64,000 nt of DNA, taken from assembly GCF_025527015.1 (NCBI RefSeq), contig NZ_JAODIM010000039.1:310001-374000 (forward strand), read 5' to 3'. Source of the DNA: Winslowiella arboricola. GTDB taxonomy: Bacteria; Pseudomonadota; Gammaproteobacteria; Enterobacterales; Enterobacteriaceae. Both the position numbers and the translations under genes were made by a program. Numbering within the stretch: the stretch's first letter is position 1; the number at the start of each line of letters is the position of its first letter. The notes beneath the pieces are model-generated. The model saw only the letters and a list, made by a program, of their open reading frames with translations. It was not told the DNA's origin and searched no databases. This document shows, in pieces, positions 36,501 through 44,714 of the stretch.

Positions 36501-36988
36501 TGCTGGCCGTCAATGCGCGCCACCAGTCGCCAGTATTCCAGCGCAATATCCACGCTGGGGAAAACGCCGTTAAACTGTTTATCGTACGCGCTTCTGGCTG
36601 CCGTCAGCCGTCCGGACGTGGCCAGCAACCGCGACTGTTGCAGCTGCTGACGCCCTTCCGCTGACACCAGCAACATCGCGGCGGCTGACTGCTGTGCAGC
36701 GACTGAACCCGGCGCGATGCTATTCAGCTGCGCCATCAAACGCTGCGCCCGCGCCTGATCGCCCTGATGCAGCGCCAGCCGCAGCTGCGCGGCCAGCAGT
36801 TCCGGGTTATCAGGGTCGATTTTCTCCAGACGATAAATCGACTGACTCACCAGATCGTCTTTATTGGTCGCTTCGCCAATGCGGATTTGCTGCAATAGCC
36901 AGCCAACCGGCGCCACCTGCTGCGCGACCACCGGGGTGGTAAAACCGGGCAGCATCAACGCCAGCCACGGCCAGGCTTTACGGATCAC
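33536..36988 (-). CDS. bcsC: BcsC, cellulose export porin (E. coli-like locus)
   Basis: The 1150-aa protein has a signal peptide (MIRKAWPWLALMLPGFTTPV), about 750 residues of TPR repeats in the periplasm, and a C-terminal outer-membrane barrel of BcsC type (VGWRDQRWSVDIGSTPIGF to YLRYSMAGWQGDLDMPPQPL). It exports the glucan across the outer membrane. E. coli BcsC is 1157 aa. It starts at GTG 36988, whose G overlaps the last base of the bcsB stop, so the two are coupled. In E. coli bcsZ lies between bcsB and bcsC; here it is absent. The barrel is only moderately similar to the other BcsC at 49108. Confidence 0.96.
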   Translation of the reverse strand: MIRKAWPWLALMLPGFTTPVVAQQVAPVGWLLQQIRIGEATNKDDLVSQSIYRLEKIDPDNPELLAAQLRLALHQGDQARAQRLMAQLNSIAPGSVAAQQSAAAMLLVSAEGRQQLQQSRLLATSGRLTAARSAYDKQFNGVFPSVDIALEYWRLVARIDGQQNLALTRLQALDQRYPGHIGVRIQIAQLQLQRNSDNLAFSQLKAVAQNPAGREQAANLWLARIVSQPVSATTLAQLQAYLDTFNSGDARRKGLQERDRQQKLLADPAYRQRVRGLALVDHGAGAAALPALRMALKATPDDAELLGAIGQALSRANQRATAIGYFERAIEAGQQSTSIGKWRSLLQSDRYWLAIDNGDKALARGDLAAAQRDYQQAQALDRGDSYALLGLGDVALASKNFATAEQHFLRALHLDPTNSSAARRLSQLYQQQSPQKALAFIDHLSSAQQRALGSSLNSLRSDARQAEGRALAEQGRWQAAADNYRQALRDTPEDIWLNARLAAALSQAGEPQQADNLMAAMAQRHPTDRAQVYAYGLYLSASERGDRALAQLHTLSEAQWDQDMHQLATRLQQDKMLTRANRLRDGGNERAAIVWLQQQPFSAARDNTLADWALARGDGDQALQHYQQVLRQLPQDSDAASGRIEALVMLKRHDEARRALQALPPQTTINSQRRVASAWQSIGDTAQAREWYARLKTRVASAPPGLSTALVYRDAARLETQPQLALNDYRQAMVASGISPQLPQDNLSFTRLMRSDERDGWLKRGVRSDAADLWRQQESTLTLEQDYSRNKGSGGVSDVSAWTTMLEAETPLAQGKAFMRLDRVALSAGSFDNENGTHREVFGTCADNNTRGCRSGLKQRAEGVSPAVGWRDQRWSVDIGSTPIGFAVRSWVGGVSWNTDLDDIGLTFTASRRPIASSLLSFAGAYDPSSEGGRRWGGVVASGGALGLSYDQGGAHGLWGDISAHQITGENVADNTRERLMGGYYYKLINDSHRRMSIGVSSMLWHYQKDLSDYAFGQGGYYSPQSYFSLALPVSWRQRTENWSYDLSGSASWSHSRSKGQQRYPVYPGFATSANPQSDDSTGGGFGYTVQAVIERRLTAHWTLGAGIDIQQAKDYTPSHGLMYLRYSMAGWQGDLDMPPQPLTPYADFK

Positions 36989-39264
36989 TAATGGCTATCC
37001 TCATCGCCGAGACGACGACGGCTGACCAGCCGCATTACCCGCCAGATCAGCAGGGCAAACAGAATCACCACCACCACGGTAAACAGCGCCAGCCATACCG
37101 GATGGGTTGCCAGCGCATTCCACAACCGCTCCCACCATGGCAGATAGCCGACATCATAGTTATCACCGACGCGCAGGCTGTTGACCCCGGACTCGCGCAC
37201 AATCGCCACCGAACCGTAAATCGCTGCACGTTTTCCGCTATCCAGCAGCGCATTATTTAACAGCTCCCAGCCGCGCGGGCTGTCGGCGAGTAACGCCACC
37301 ACACTGCGCTGGTCATGGAACGGGGACTGGAAACCAACAATCGCGCCCATCGGCCCGGTGGAACCGATAGTAGTCTGACTTTCTGCCTGACGGTCACTGG
37401 CGGAGGCGTCGACATTGTCCAGCACCGTCTGGCGGTTAGGTTTATTCACCCAGCTTTTCGTCGTGTCCACCAGCAAGTTGATTTTGCTCTCATCGCGCAA
37501 TTCTTGTGGAATAACGCCAATCATCAGCAGGTCAGCGTCGCTGCTCTTTGCTTTGCTCCAGTCGTCGCTGATCTGCACATTCAGTGCCGGATAACCGGTT
37601 TGCGCGCCGATATTACCGAGGGCATTAAGCAGCGCGCTGACCTGCTCACTGGAAGGCTGTGGCTTAACCAGCACCAGAGTTTGCGCCAGATCGGCATTGC
37701 GGCTGAACGGGAAACCGGCGTTGGCAAAAGCCCCCAGCGAAGGCATCTGCATAAAGTGGCGGTAGCCGGAGAAATCCACCGTCGAATCGCCATCGATAAC
37801 AATATGATTGCCCACCGGCGTCACAGTTTCGCAGCGGCCATCGCTGGTGCCGCCGATAATAGTAGTGGCGTAATCGAAATCAAAACGCATCTGGTTCACC
37901 ACGCCGAGGCGCAGCGCCGGAATGCGCAGCTGATTATTACTCTCCTGCAGCCCCTGAATCAGCGGAATATGCAGCAGCTGTCGCGCACTGTCCTGCTTCA
38001 TCGACAGCGGATAATCCTGCATAAACTGCTCATTAAGATGGATGGCCAGACGTGAGCCGTCGTTCTGTAATGGCGAGGTATAACGGTAACGCATATCCAT
38101 ATCGATACCGCGCGCGCGGATCAGAAACAGATCCGGCGGCAGATTCATATTCAGTGTAATCGGCGCGGGTTGCATACCGCTGGCCTGGAACTGGTTTTCA
38201 TACTGCTGCAGTTCCGAGAAGGTGGTCGGGCGATCGGTGCGCACCCAGCGCGGTGCATCATATGGCTGACGCGGCGCCAGCGATTTTACACTGTCGATGG
38301 TCGACAGCTGGCCACGCAGCAGCACGTCACCCTGTGCAATACCGCGCACTGCGGTAATCAGATCCTGATCGTTACGCCCCATGACCAGCAGCAGCTTCTG
38401 ATACGGATTATCCGGGCGACTGATGATTTCGACCGTCGGTTTCTGCACCGCCGGATAATCTTTGAGGAAATCGGGGCGCTGGTCGTTAGTAGCAAACACT
38501 ACCGCATGCTGCTGTGGCGGCAGCTGGTTATAAAGTACCGGGAATGCCTGACCATGCCATTCGGCCTGCACGCCAAACCAGGAGGCCAGCATCGCCGCGG
38601 CCTTCTGCTGCGCTAAATCCGGTTGGGCGGCAAACACCATTGGCAGCGACAGCGGACGACTGTCGCGGCTGTCAAAGAACGGTTCCGGGAAATGGGACAG
38701 GTCATTTTTCACCGGCAGTTTCTGCATACTGAGATCGAGCGAACTCTCTTTACCCACATCCAGCCAGATGGAGCTGTAAGCCGGGTTTTCGCAGACGTTG
38801 GTGTAATGTCCCACCAGCTCCAGGCGGATACGGTTAAAGTCGCCGATAAAACGCGGATCGATATTGACCTGCGCCTGCTGACTTTTCCCCAGCTGATCCG
38901 CCGTTACCGTCACCAGACCGACTAACTCATCATTAAGGTAGATTTTCAGATGTGACATGACTGGCAGCAACGACGGTGAAGGGCGATAGTGCAGATTCAG
39001 CACCGCTTTGGTGACCACTTCATCACTGCGCACGCCGAATTCAATCTGTCCCTGCGGACGAGTGCCGCGCAGATCAAAGCTGCCCGGTGCTGGCGCCACC
39101 TTACTGAAGGGCAACACGTCCTCACGCAGCGGCGCCGCCGGGTCGACTACCACCGGCGCAGACTCAGTGGTCATCGCATTATTGCCTGGTGCTCCCGGGG
39201 CGGCATAAGACAGAGGCATCACCACCATCAGTAATGCGCTATACCAGCTTAGTTTTCTCGTCAT
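36988..39264 (-). CDS. bcsB: BcsB, periplasmic cellulose synthase subunit (E. coli-like locus)
   Basis: The 758-aa protein has a signal peptide (residues 1-21), a large periplasmic part with two carbohydrate-binding and flavodoxin-like repeats (LNLHYRPSPSLLPVMSHLKI, PTVEIISRPDNPYQKLLLVM), and one C-terminal membrane anchor (about 722-748) that packs against BcsA. It guides the nascent glucan chain. E. coli BcsB is 779 aa. It starts 14 bp after bcsA and overlaps bcsC by 1 bp. Confidence 0.96.
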   Translation of the reverse strand: MTRKLSWYSALLMVVMPLSYAAPGAPGNNAMTTESAPVVVDPAAPLREDVLPFSKVAPAPGSFDLRGTRPQGQIEFGVRSDEVVTKAVLNLHYRPSPSLLPVMSHLKIYLNDELVGLVTVTADQLGKSQQAQVNIDPRFIGDFNRIRLELVGHYTNVCENPAYSSIWLDVGKESSLDLSMQKLPVKNDLSHFPEPFFDSRDSRPLSLPMVFAAQPDLAQQKAAAMLASWFGVQAEWHGQAFPVLYNQLPPQQHAVVFATNDQRPDFLKDYPAVQKPTVEIISRPDNPYQKLLLVMGRNDQDLITAVRGIAQGDVLLRGQLSTIDSVKSLAPRQPYDAPRWVRTDRPTTFSELQQYENQFQASGMQPAPITLNMNLPPDLFLIRARGIDMDMRYRYTSPLQNDGSRLAIHLNEQFMQDYPLSMKQDSARQLLHIPLIQGLQESNNQLRIPALRLGVVNQMRFDFDYATTIIGGTSDGRCETVTPVGNHIVIDGDSTVDFSGYRHFMQMPSLGAFANAGFPFSRNADLAQTLVLVKPQPSSEQVSALLNALGNIGAQTGYPALNVQISDDWSKAKSSDADLLMIGVIPQELRDESKINLLVDTTKSWVNKPNRQTVLDNVDASASDRQAESQTTIGSTGPMGAIVGFQSPFHDQRSVVALLADSPRGWELLNNALLDSGKRAAIYGSVAIVRESGVNSLRVGDNYDVGYLPWWERLWNALATHPVWLALFTVVVVILFALLIWRVMRLVSRRRLGDEDSH

Positions 39265-39278
39265 GTTGTCATCATCAA

Positions 39279-41867
39279 TTAGTGAGTTTTTGCCGCTGCG
39301 GTCAGTGGGGCTTTAGGAAGAAACGAGCCGATCCAGAGTATAAGACCGGTGAGTGCTGCGAACAGGCGGCGCAGGCCCGGAGGCCCATATTCCGCCAGAC
39401 GCAGATAGCCTTTAAAGCCCAGCAGCATAATGTCAGCCAGGCTGTGCATCGGTTTATCTTCCGGAAAACCGTCCTGCCATAACGCCCAGGTATCCGCCCG
39501 GGCGAAGGTACACTGAATAAATTCGATATGTTGTCTGGTGCTCAGTCCTTGCAGGCTAAGGCCCGCGCGGCGGCCAAAGACACGCTGTATATAACAGGGG
39601 AAACTGAACTCCTGCTGACCGCGCTTCAGCAGCAGGAATACCTGCTCTTCCGCGTGCAACAGCCCCTCATCCTGCAACTCCAGTCCAACGCTGGCATCCG
39701 AATAGTCCCGCAGGGTGCAGGGCAGCATATGTCCACTGGCGCGCATAATTGCCGCTGGCATGGCGATTTCCACCCGGTGCGATTCGCGGATCTGACGTGC
39801 TTCCACCGACACTGCGACCGCACCACCGAGAATAATCATGTTGTAGAGCACCCACACCGAGCTGACCAGCACCGTCATGATTTCCGTTTCTGGCCCGTTG
39901 TACAGACGCCAGATGGCGGCAAACAGACCTGCCAGATTCAGCAACACCAGAAACATATAGGGCCGGGTGATAACCCAGTCGAGATGGCGTTCCCCGACCA
40001 GCCCGCCTTTCGCGGTGACGTTGAATTTGCCTTTGCGCGGGTTAAACAGCGCCACGGTGGTCGGCCGGGCGATATACCAGGCCAGCACCGTTTCATAGAT
40101 ATCGCTCCAGAACGAGTGGCGATAACGCCCCTGAATACGCGAATTCGTCAGACTGGTATGGATCATATGCGGCAGTACATAGATGGCGATCGCCAGCGCC
40201 GGGGCAAAAATGATAAAGGCATGGCACAGCAGGAACGCCAGCGGCGCCAGCAGGAAAATCAGGCGCGGAATACCGGAGAGAAAATGCAGCATGGCATTGG
40301 CGTAGCAGAGCCGCTGCACCAGTTTCAGTCCTTTGCCCAGCAGCGGATTATCCAGCCGGAAAATCTGCGCCATCCCGCGCGCCCAGCGGATACGCTGGCC
40401 GATATGCGCCGATAAACTCTCGGTCGCCAGCCCGGCGGCCTGCGGAATACGAATATAGGCCGAGGTGTAGCCCTGACGATGCATACGCAGGGAAGTATGT
40501 GCATCCTCGGTCACCGTACCGGTAGCGATACCGCCGACCGCATCCAGCGCGCTGCGGCGGATCACCGCACAGGAGCCGCAGAAGAAGGTGGCATCCCAGA
40601 CATCATTACCATCCTGTACCAGGCCATAAAATAGCGTGCCTTCATTCGGCGTACGGCGAAAACGTCCGAGATTGCGTTCAAACGGATCCGGCGAGAAAAA
40701 GTGATGAGGCGTCTGCAGCATTCCCAGCTTCGGCTCTTTGATAAACCAGCCCATGGTGATTTGCAGAAATGAGCGCGTGGGTACATGGTCGCAGTCAAAA
40801 ATCGCCAGATATTCGCCGCGACAGACGCTTTGCAGCGCATGGTTAATATTACCCGCCTTGGCATGCTCATTATTTTCGCGCGCCACATAGTGGATGCCGG
40901 CGCTGGTGGCGAACTCACGGAACGCCGGGCGGTTGCCATCATCCAGCAGCCAGATATTGATTTTGTCGTGCGGCCAGTCGATGCCCAATACGGCGTAAAT
41001 GGTGGGTTTCACCACGCTGAGCGGTTCGTTAAACGTGGGCACCAGCACATCGATTGTCGGCCAGCTGGCGCGCTCTTTCGGCAGCGGCACCGGATGACGA
41101 TTCAGCGGCCATAACGTCTGGAAGTAACCGAGAATCAGCACGATCCATGAGAAGGTTTCCGCCACTATCAGCAGCAGGCCAAAGGTCAGGCTGAGCGGAT
41201 CGTCCCAGTTCAGCGTCGAGGTGTAGCGCCACCACAGATAGCGGCAGGAGACGGTGAGCGACAGCACAATCAGCATGGTGGTCGACAGGCGGCCAGGCAC
41301 GCGGCGCACCACCATCGCCACCGCCCACAACAGCAGGACAAAGATAAACTGGGTCAACAGATCGAATGGCTGGGTAATGCACAGTAACGCCAGCAGGGTG
41401 GCAACCGTGGCGCAGATGCCATACAGCACAATGCGCAGCCGTGGATTCAACCGATCCAGCCGCGCTTCCGAACGCCGGGGGAGTTTCTGTTGCTGAGCAC
41501 GCTGCGGCAGCGCGTTGAGCCACAAATGCACACGCCGACGCCCGCGCGATAAAGGATTCACCCGTTGCCGGTTGCGCCGGGCATAAAACGGCACCGTCAG
41601 CAGCAGCCACAAGCTCTGAACCAGATAACGCAGCGCATCAGCCGGGCGCGGACACTCGGCAGAGAGTTGGGGAAACAGCGCGCGACGCTGGTCAATAATT
41701 TTCTGCCATCCTGCCGTTTCCAGCCGCAACAACGACCAGCTCAGCATCACCCAGAAGCATTGCAGGGTAGCGGCAAATCTGCCCGCACCGCAGCGGCGAT
41801 AGCCTCCATAGCGCTGGCTTAACGCCTGCGAAACCGCGGGAATTAACAACCAGCGCAGTGGATTCAT
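39279..41867 (-). CDS. bcsA: BcsA, cellulose synthase catalytic subunit (E. coli-like locus)
   Basis: The 862-aa GT2 processive glycosyltransferase uses UDP-glucose. The catalytic motifs are LLDDGNRP, FDCDHVP, VTEDAH and Q491RIRW495. Several helices flank the catalytic domain, and the N-terminal extension (about 140 residues) is typical of E. coli-type BcsA. A PilZ domain follows: R694ESHR698 fits RxxxR, but the second motif is D721-Y-S-D-A-S726, in which the usual final glycine of [D/N]xSxxG is serine. bcsA overlaps bcsQ by 4 bp. It is the catalytic core of the first cellulose system. Confidence 0.96.
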   Translation of the reverse strand: MNPLRWLLIPAVSQALSQRYGGYRRCGAGRFAATLQCFWVMLSWSLLRLETAGWQKIIDQRRALFPQLSAECPRPADALRYLVQSLWLLLTVPFYARRNRQRVNPLSRGRRRVHLWLNALPQRAQQQKLPRRSEARLDRLNPRLRIVLYGICATVATLLALLCITQPFDLLTQFIFVLLLWAVAMVVRRVPGRLSTTMLIVLSLTVSCRYLWWRYTSTLNWDDPLSLTFGLLLIVAETFSWIVLILGYFQTLWPLNRHPVPLPKERASWPTIDVLVPTFNEPLSVVKPTIYAVLGIDWPHDKINIWLLDDGNRPAFREFATSAGIHYVARENNEHAKAGNINHALQSVCRGEYLAIFDCDHVPTRSFLQITMGWFIKEPKLGMLQTPHHFFSPDPFERNLGRFRRTPNEGTLFYGLVQDGNDVWDATFFCGSCAVIRRSALDAVGGIATGTVTEDAHTSLRMHRQGYTSAYIRIPQAAGLATESLSAHIGQRIRWARGMAQIFRLDNPLLGKGLKLVQRLCYANAMLHFLSGIPRLIFLLAPLAFLLCHAFIIFAPALAIAIYVLPHMIHTSLTNSRIQGRYRHSFWSDIYETVLAWYIARPTTVALFNPRKGKFNVTAKGGLVGERHLDWVITRPYMFLVLLNLAGLFAAIWRLYNGPETEIMTVLVSSVWVLYNMIILGGAVAVSVEARQIRESHRVEIAMPAAIMRASGHMLPCTLRDYSDASVGLELQDEGLLHAEEQVFLLLKRGQQEFSFPCYIQRVFGRRAGLSLQGLSTRQHIEFIQCTFARADTWALWQDGFPEDKPMHSLADIMLLGFKGYLRLAEYGPPGLRRLFAALTGLILWIGSFLPKAPLTAAAKTH

Positions 41868-42595
41868 TGAGGCTGCCCGGAAAAGTTAATCAGCACCCAG
41901 CTGGCCAGCGTGGTGATCTCTTCAACCGCCAGGCTGCCTGGGCGATACTCCCCTGCCGGTTGTTTCATCAGCAACGCCTCCGCCAGTGCCTCATCGCGAT
42001 GAATATTCACCGGGATCAGTTTACTCAGACCACTGAGCCACAGCTGCTGCAGATCCTGCTGTGACTGACTGTTAGCATTAAATTGGTTGAGCAGGAAGTG
42101 GGTAGTCGCGTCAAAACAGCGCTGGTGCAGGCGCAGCTGGCAATTAGCATCGGCAGTAAGCAGACAGAGATGATGATCGGCCTGCGCGAGGATTTGGCGC
42201 GACCAGAGGCACTCCTGCGCCGGAACATCCAGCAGCAGCCAGCGGTAGTGGTTTTTCAGGTCTGGCAGATGCGCCAGCCACGATGAAAGAGCGTCGACTG
42301 CGGCCTGCTCCGGCATCTGGCGTTCCTGTTCATTCAGGCCGCCAAAAGGCACCAGATCCAGCTCCGGCAGATAGCGAAAAGCGCTCTGCTGCCAGTCACT
42401 GTTATCCAGCATCGCGCGCATCCAGCCGCGCGTTATATTCAGCGGCAGATTAAAATGCGCGGCCAGCTGGTTGCTGGCGGAAAAATCCATCACCAGCACG
42501 CTTTCACCCAGCTGATTCAGCGCCCAGGCCAGCGCGGCGGTAATCGAGGTGGTTCCGCTGCCGCCGCGGATCCCCTGCAGTGCAATGATCGGCAT
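41864..42595 (-). CDS. bcsQ: BcsQ, MinD/ParA-like ATPase (E. coli-like locus)
   Basis: The 243-aa P-loop ATPase has the deviant Walker A RGGSGTTSITAALAWALNQL near residue 9-28, and VLVMDFSASNQL as the Walker A' aspartate region. BcsQ associates with BcsR in the inner-membrane Bcs complex and supports polar assembly of cellulose synthase. E. coli BcsQ is 250 aa and also lacks the canonical second lysine. It starts on the last base of the bcsR stop codon (TAATG) and overlaps bcsA by 4 bp. Confidence 0.95.
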   Translation of the reverse strand: MPIIALQGIRGGSGTTSITAALAWALNQLGESVLVMDFSASNQLAAHFNLPLNITRGWMRAMLDNSDWQQSAFRYLPELDLVPFGGLNEQERQMPEQAAVDALSSWLAHLPDLKNHYRWLLLDVPAQECLWSRQILAQADHHLCLLTADANCQLRLHQRCFDATTHFLLNQFNANSQSQQDLQQLWLSGLSKLIPVNIHRDEALAEALLMKQPAGEYRPGSLAVEEITTLASWVLINFSGQPQ

Positions 42596-42792
42596 TAATT
42601 CCCTTTCTCCTGCAGATCGTTGGCTAATTCATGCAGCAATGGCCAGCGTATCAGAATATTTTCCAGACGCTCATCTCTGGCAATATCGACATAATCCCTG
42701 GCGCTAAAGTTGAAGGCTTCACTTAATGCGAGGATGTCATCAGCATGCCTGGTGACATTTACCACTGTGGGAATATTTTTGTTTTTTTTCAT
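42595..42792 (-). CDS. bcsR: BcsR (YhjR), small regulatory Bcs subunit
   Basis: The 65-aa protein matches the YhjR family, with DDILALSEAFNFSARDYVDI in the middle and RWPLLHELANDL near the end. In E. coli BcsR forms a tight complex with BcsQ and is needed for BcsA levels. It is the first gene of the minus-strand operon and is divergent from bcsE across 180 bp that must hold both promoters; I see AT-rich sequence there but no assignable operator. Confidence 0.93.
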   Translation of the reverse strand: MKKNKNIPTVVNVTRHADDILALSEAFNFSARDYVDIARDERLENILIRWPLLHELANDLQEKGN

Positions 42793-42972
42793 TGTCCATC
42801 ACCGTGGAAATCCAATCTCTGCCAGAGCAGAACAATATACAGCAAAGCCGGGCAAGCGGGAAAAATGCGCGGGTTATTTTAGTTGTAATCAATATTTTAA
42901 AAACTACAATTAGTCCGAAAATGGCCTTTGATAATAAAATAGTTCGGGATTATCTACTTTGCGAAAAATCAT

Positions 42973-44526
42973 ATGACGCTTTCATTTACACTCGGCATTG
43001 CGCAGCTGCAGGATGAATTAACGCAGATGCAGGCACCGGGTTGTTATTGGATAACCAGCGATCGCCAGCCGGATGCCCGCATGCTGGCACGACAGGTCAT
43101 TGGCGCTCAGCAAAAACTGACCCTAATCAGCAATTCAGAAACGCCACAGGCGCTGTTAACACCAGCACCTGCAGGTGACACGCTGAGCATACCGATGTAT
43201 TCGCTGCCCGCCGGGCGTAAAGGGCTGCTTAATCTGCCTGAAGATTTGGCCCGCCTGCTATCTGCCCGGCCACGCTTAATTCTGCTGTATAGCGCATATG
43301 CTTCATGGCAAAGCTTAACGGCAGCAGAAATTGCCATCTGGCTAAAAAAAATGACGCGTTTACTGGCGGAAAAAAACAGTACGTTATTAATTATCAGTGC
43401 CGGCACTGGCGTGAATAATCTGCGCAATCAGTTGCAGCGTTTTTTTCATCAACTTGATGGTATGGCGCATCTTGAATGGCAACAGGACAGGTGGGATTAC
43501 CGCATTAACTGGTGGTGTAGTGGCAATCAACTGTTTGCAGATCGGGTTATTCGTTTAGACAATCGCCATGAGAAGTTCGGCTTATTAAATGACGCTGAAC
43601 CGGGCACGCCATTAACCCTGAGCGATGAACAGCAATTTATTGCGCAAAGAGATGTTTTAGAGGGTGCGCAGCCATTATCACGCCAGTGGCAGCTTTTTGA
43701 CCATAATGATGAAGTTTATTCGCGCGCGCAGCAGGCCAGTTCGGCAACGGTACTTTTTAGCCTGAGTGATAATCAACAAATTCCACTGCTGGCCGAGAGT
43801 ATTCATTTTTTGCGCCGAACGCGCGGCAGTGCCCTTAAAATAGTGGTGCGCGAACTGGAAACCAGTATGCGTAACAGTGATGAACGGCTCCTGCTGGCCT
43901 GCGGCGTCAACAGCATTATTCCCTATGGTACTAATCTGTCGGACTTCCTTACTGCACTGGAAGGCCTTCAGGGACAGAGCTATAACCGCCATGTCCCGGC
44001 CGATCTGCAACAACTGATGGCCTCAATGCAGCCACTGCATGAGAAGGGGTTTCTGCCGCCAGCACGCTTTTATGCTGCGGTACAGCTACTGGTGCAAAAC
44101 ACCCTGCTGCCGGAGAATGGCAAAGGATTATTAGTCGCGCTCCGCCCGGTGCCCGAACTGCAACCACAACAGGCGCTGACGCTGTGCAAAATGCGCCGCT
44201 TTGGTGATCTGGTCACCCTGATTGATGACCGGCTATATCTGTTTCTGTTTTCCTGCCGTTTTAACGATCTCGACACCGCACTAAAGTATATCTTTTCGCT
44301 GCCTTACAACGAAATCTTCGCCAACCGTATGGTTTGGTATGAAGACCTGCAAATTGCCTCGGAGATCCGGCAGATTAAAGCGCTGATCCCCACAGCCTGG
44401 CGCAATGCAGCGCCAGAGAGTGAAGCAGCAGAAACTGTGGCTTTGCAAGAGCGAGCTCCTGTTGTACGCCGCGTGCCACAGGCCATTACACTGGGTGTCA
44501 GCGCCGGTCAGGGAAGGGTTAAATGA
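42973..44526 (+). CDS. bcsE: BcsE, c-di-GMP-binding regulator of cellulose synthesis
   Basis: The 517-aa cytoplasmic protein is in the size range of E. coli BcsE (523 aa). The C-terminal GIL-type domain contains the c-di-GMP-binding motif RxxD as R409-F-G-D412. The N-terminal part is REC-like and P-loop-like without catalytic residues (ILLYSAYASWQSLTAAEIAI). BcsE boosts cellulose synthesis by binding c-di-GMP and recruiting BcsRQ and BcsF. It overlaps bcsF by 4 bp. Confidence 0.93.
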   Translation: MTLSFTLGIAQLQDELTQMQAPGCYWITSDRQPDARMLARQVIGAQQKLTLISNSETPQALLTPAPAGDTLSIPMYSLPAGRKGLLNLPEDLARLLSARPRLILLYSAYASWQSLTAAEIAIWLKKMTRLLAEKNSTLLIISAGTGVNNLRNQLQRFFHQLDGMAHLEWQQDRWDYRINWWCSGNQLFADRVIRLDNRHEKFGLLNDAEPGTPLTLSDEQQFIAQRDVLEGAQPLSRQWQLFDHNDEVYSRAQQASSATVLFSLSDNQQIPLLAESIHFLRRTRGSALKIVVRELETSMRNSDERLLLACGVNSIIPYGTNLSDFLTALEGLQGQSYNRHVPADLQQLMASMQPLHEKGFLPPARFYAAVQLLVQNTLLPENGKGLLVALRPVPELQPQQALTLCKMRRFGDLVTLIDDRLYLFLFSCRFNDLDTALKYIFSLPYNEIFANRMVWYEDLQIASEIRQIKALIPTAWRNAAPESEAAETVALQERAPVVRRVPQAITLGVSAGQGRVK

Positions 44527-44714
44527 GTTTTATCGATAGCGTGCAAATTCTGATTCTGCTGCTGCTAATCTTATTGATTCTGAAACCTTTTTATAGCCGC
44601 TGGCTGCCTGCTGCGTGGCACGGTATGATTCACCGCCTGATGCCGCCACGCGCCCTGAAATATGAAGGCACGTGGCGCAGAAAACCCGCTGACAGGGATA
44701 AAGATAAGTCATGA
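44523..44714 (+). CDS. bcsF: BcsF, single-pass membrane protein
   Basis: The 63-aa protein has one membrane helix (residues ~6-23, VQILILLLLILLILKPFY) and a basic C-terminal part. E. coli BcsF is 63 aa and links BcsE to the membrane so that BcsG can modify cellulose. It overlaps both bcsE and bcsG by 4 bp each. Confidence 0.92.
   Translation: MSFIDSVQILILLLLILLILKPFYSRWLPAAWHGMIHRLMPPRALKYEGTWRRKPADRDKDKS

Noticed and set aside
39528-40415. Long antisense reading frame over bcsA
   Set aside because: It is rich in Gln, Arg and His, has no recognisable domain, and lies opposite an intact bcsA coding region.
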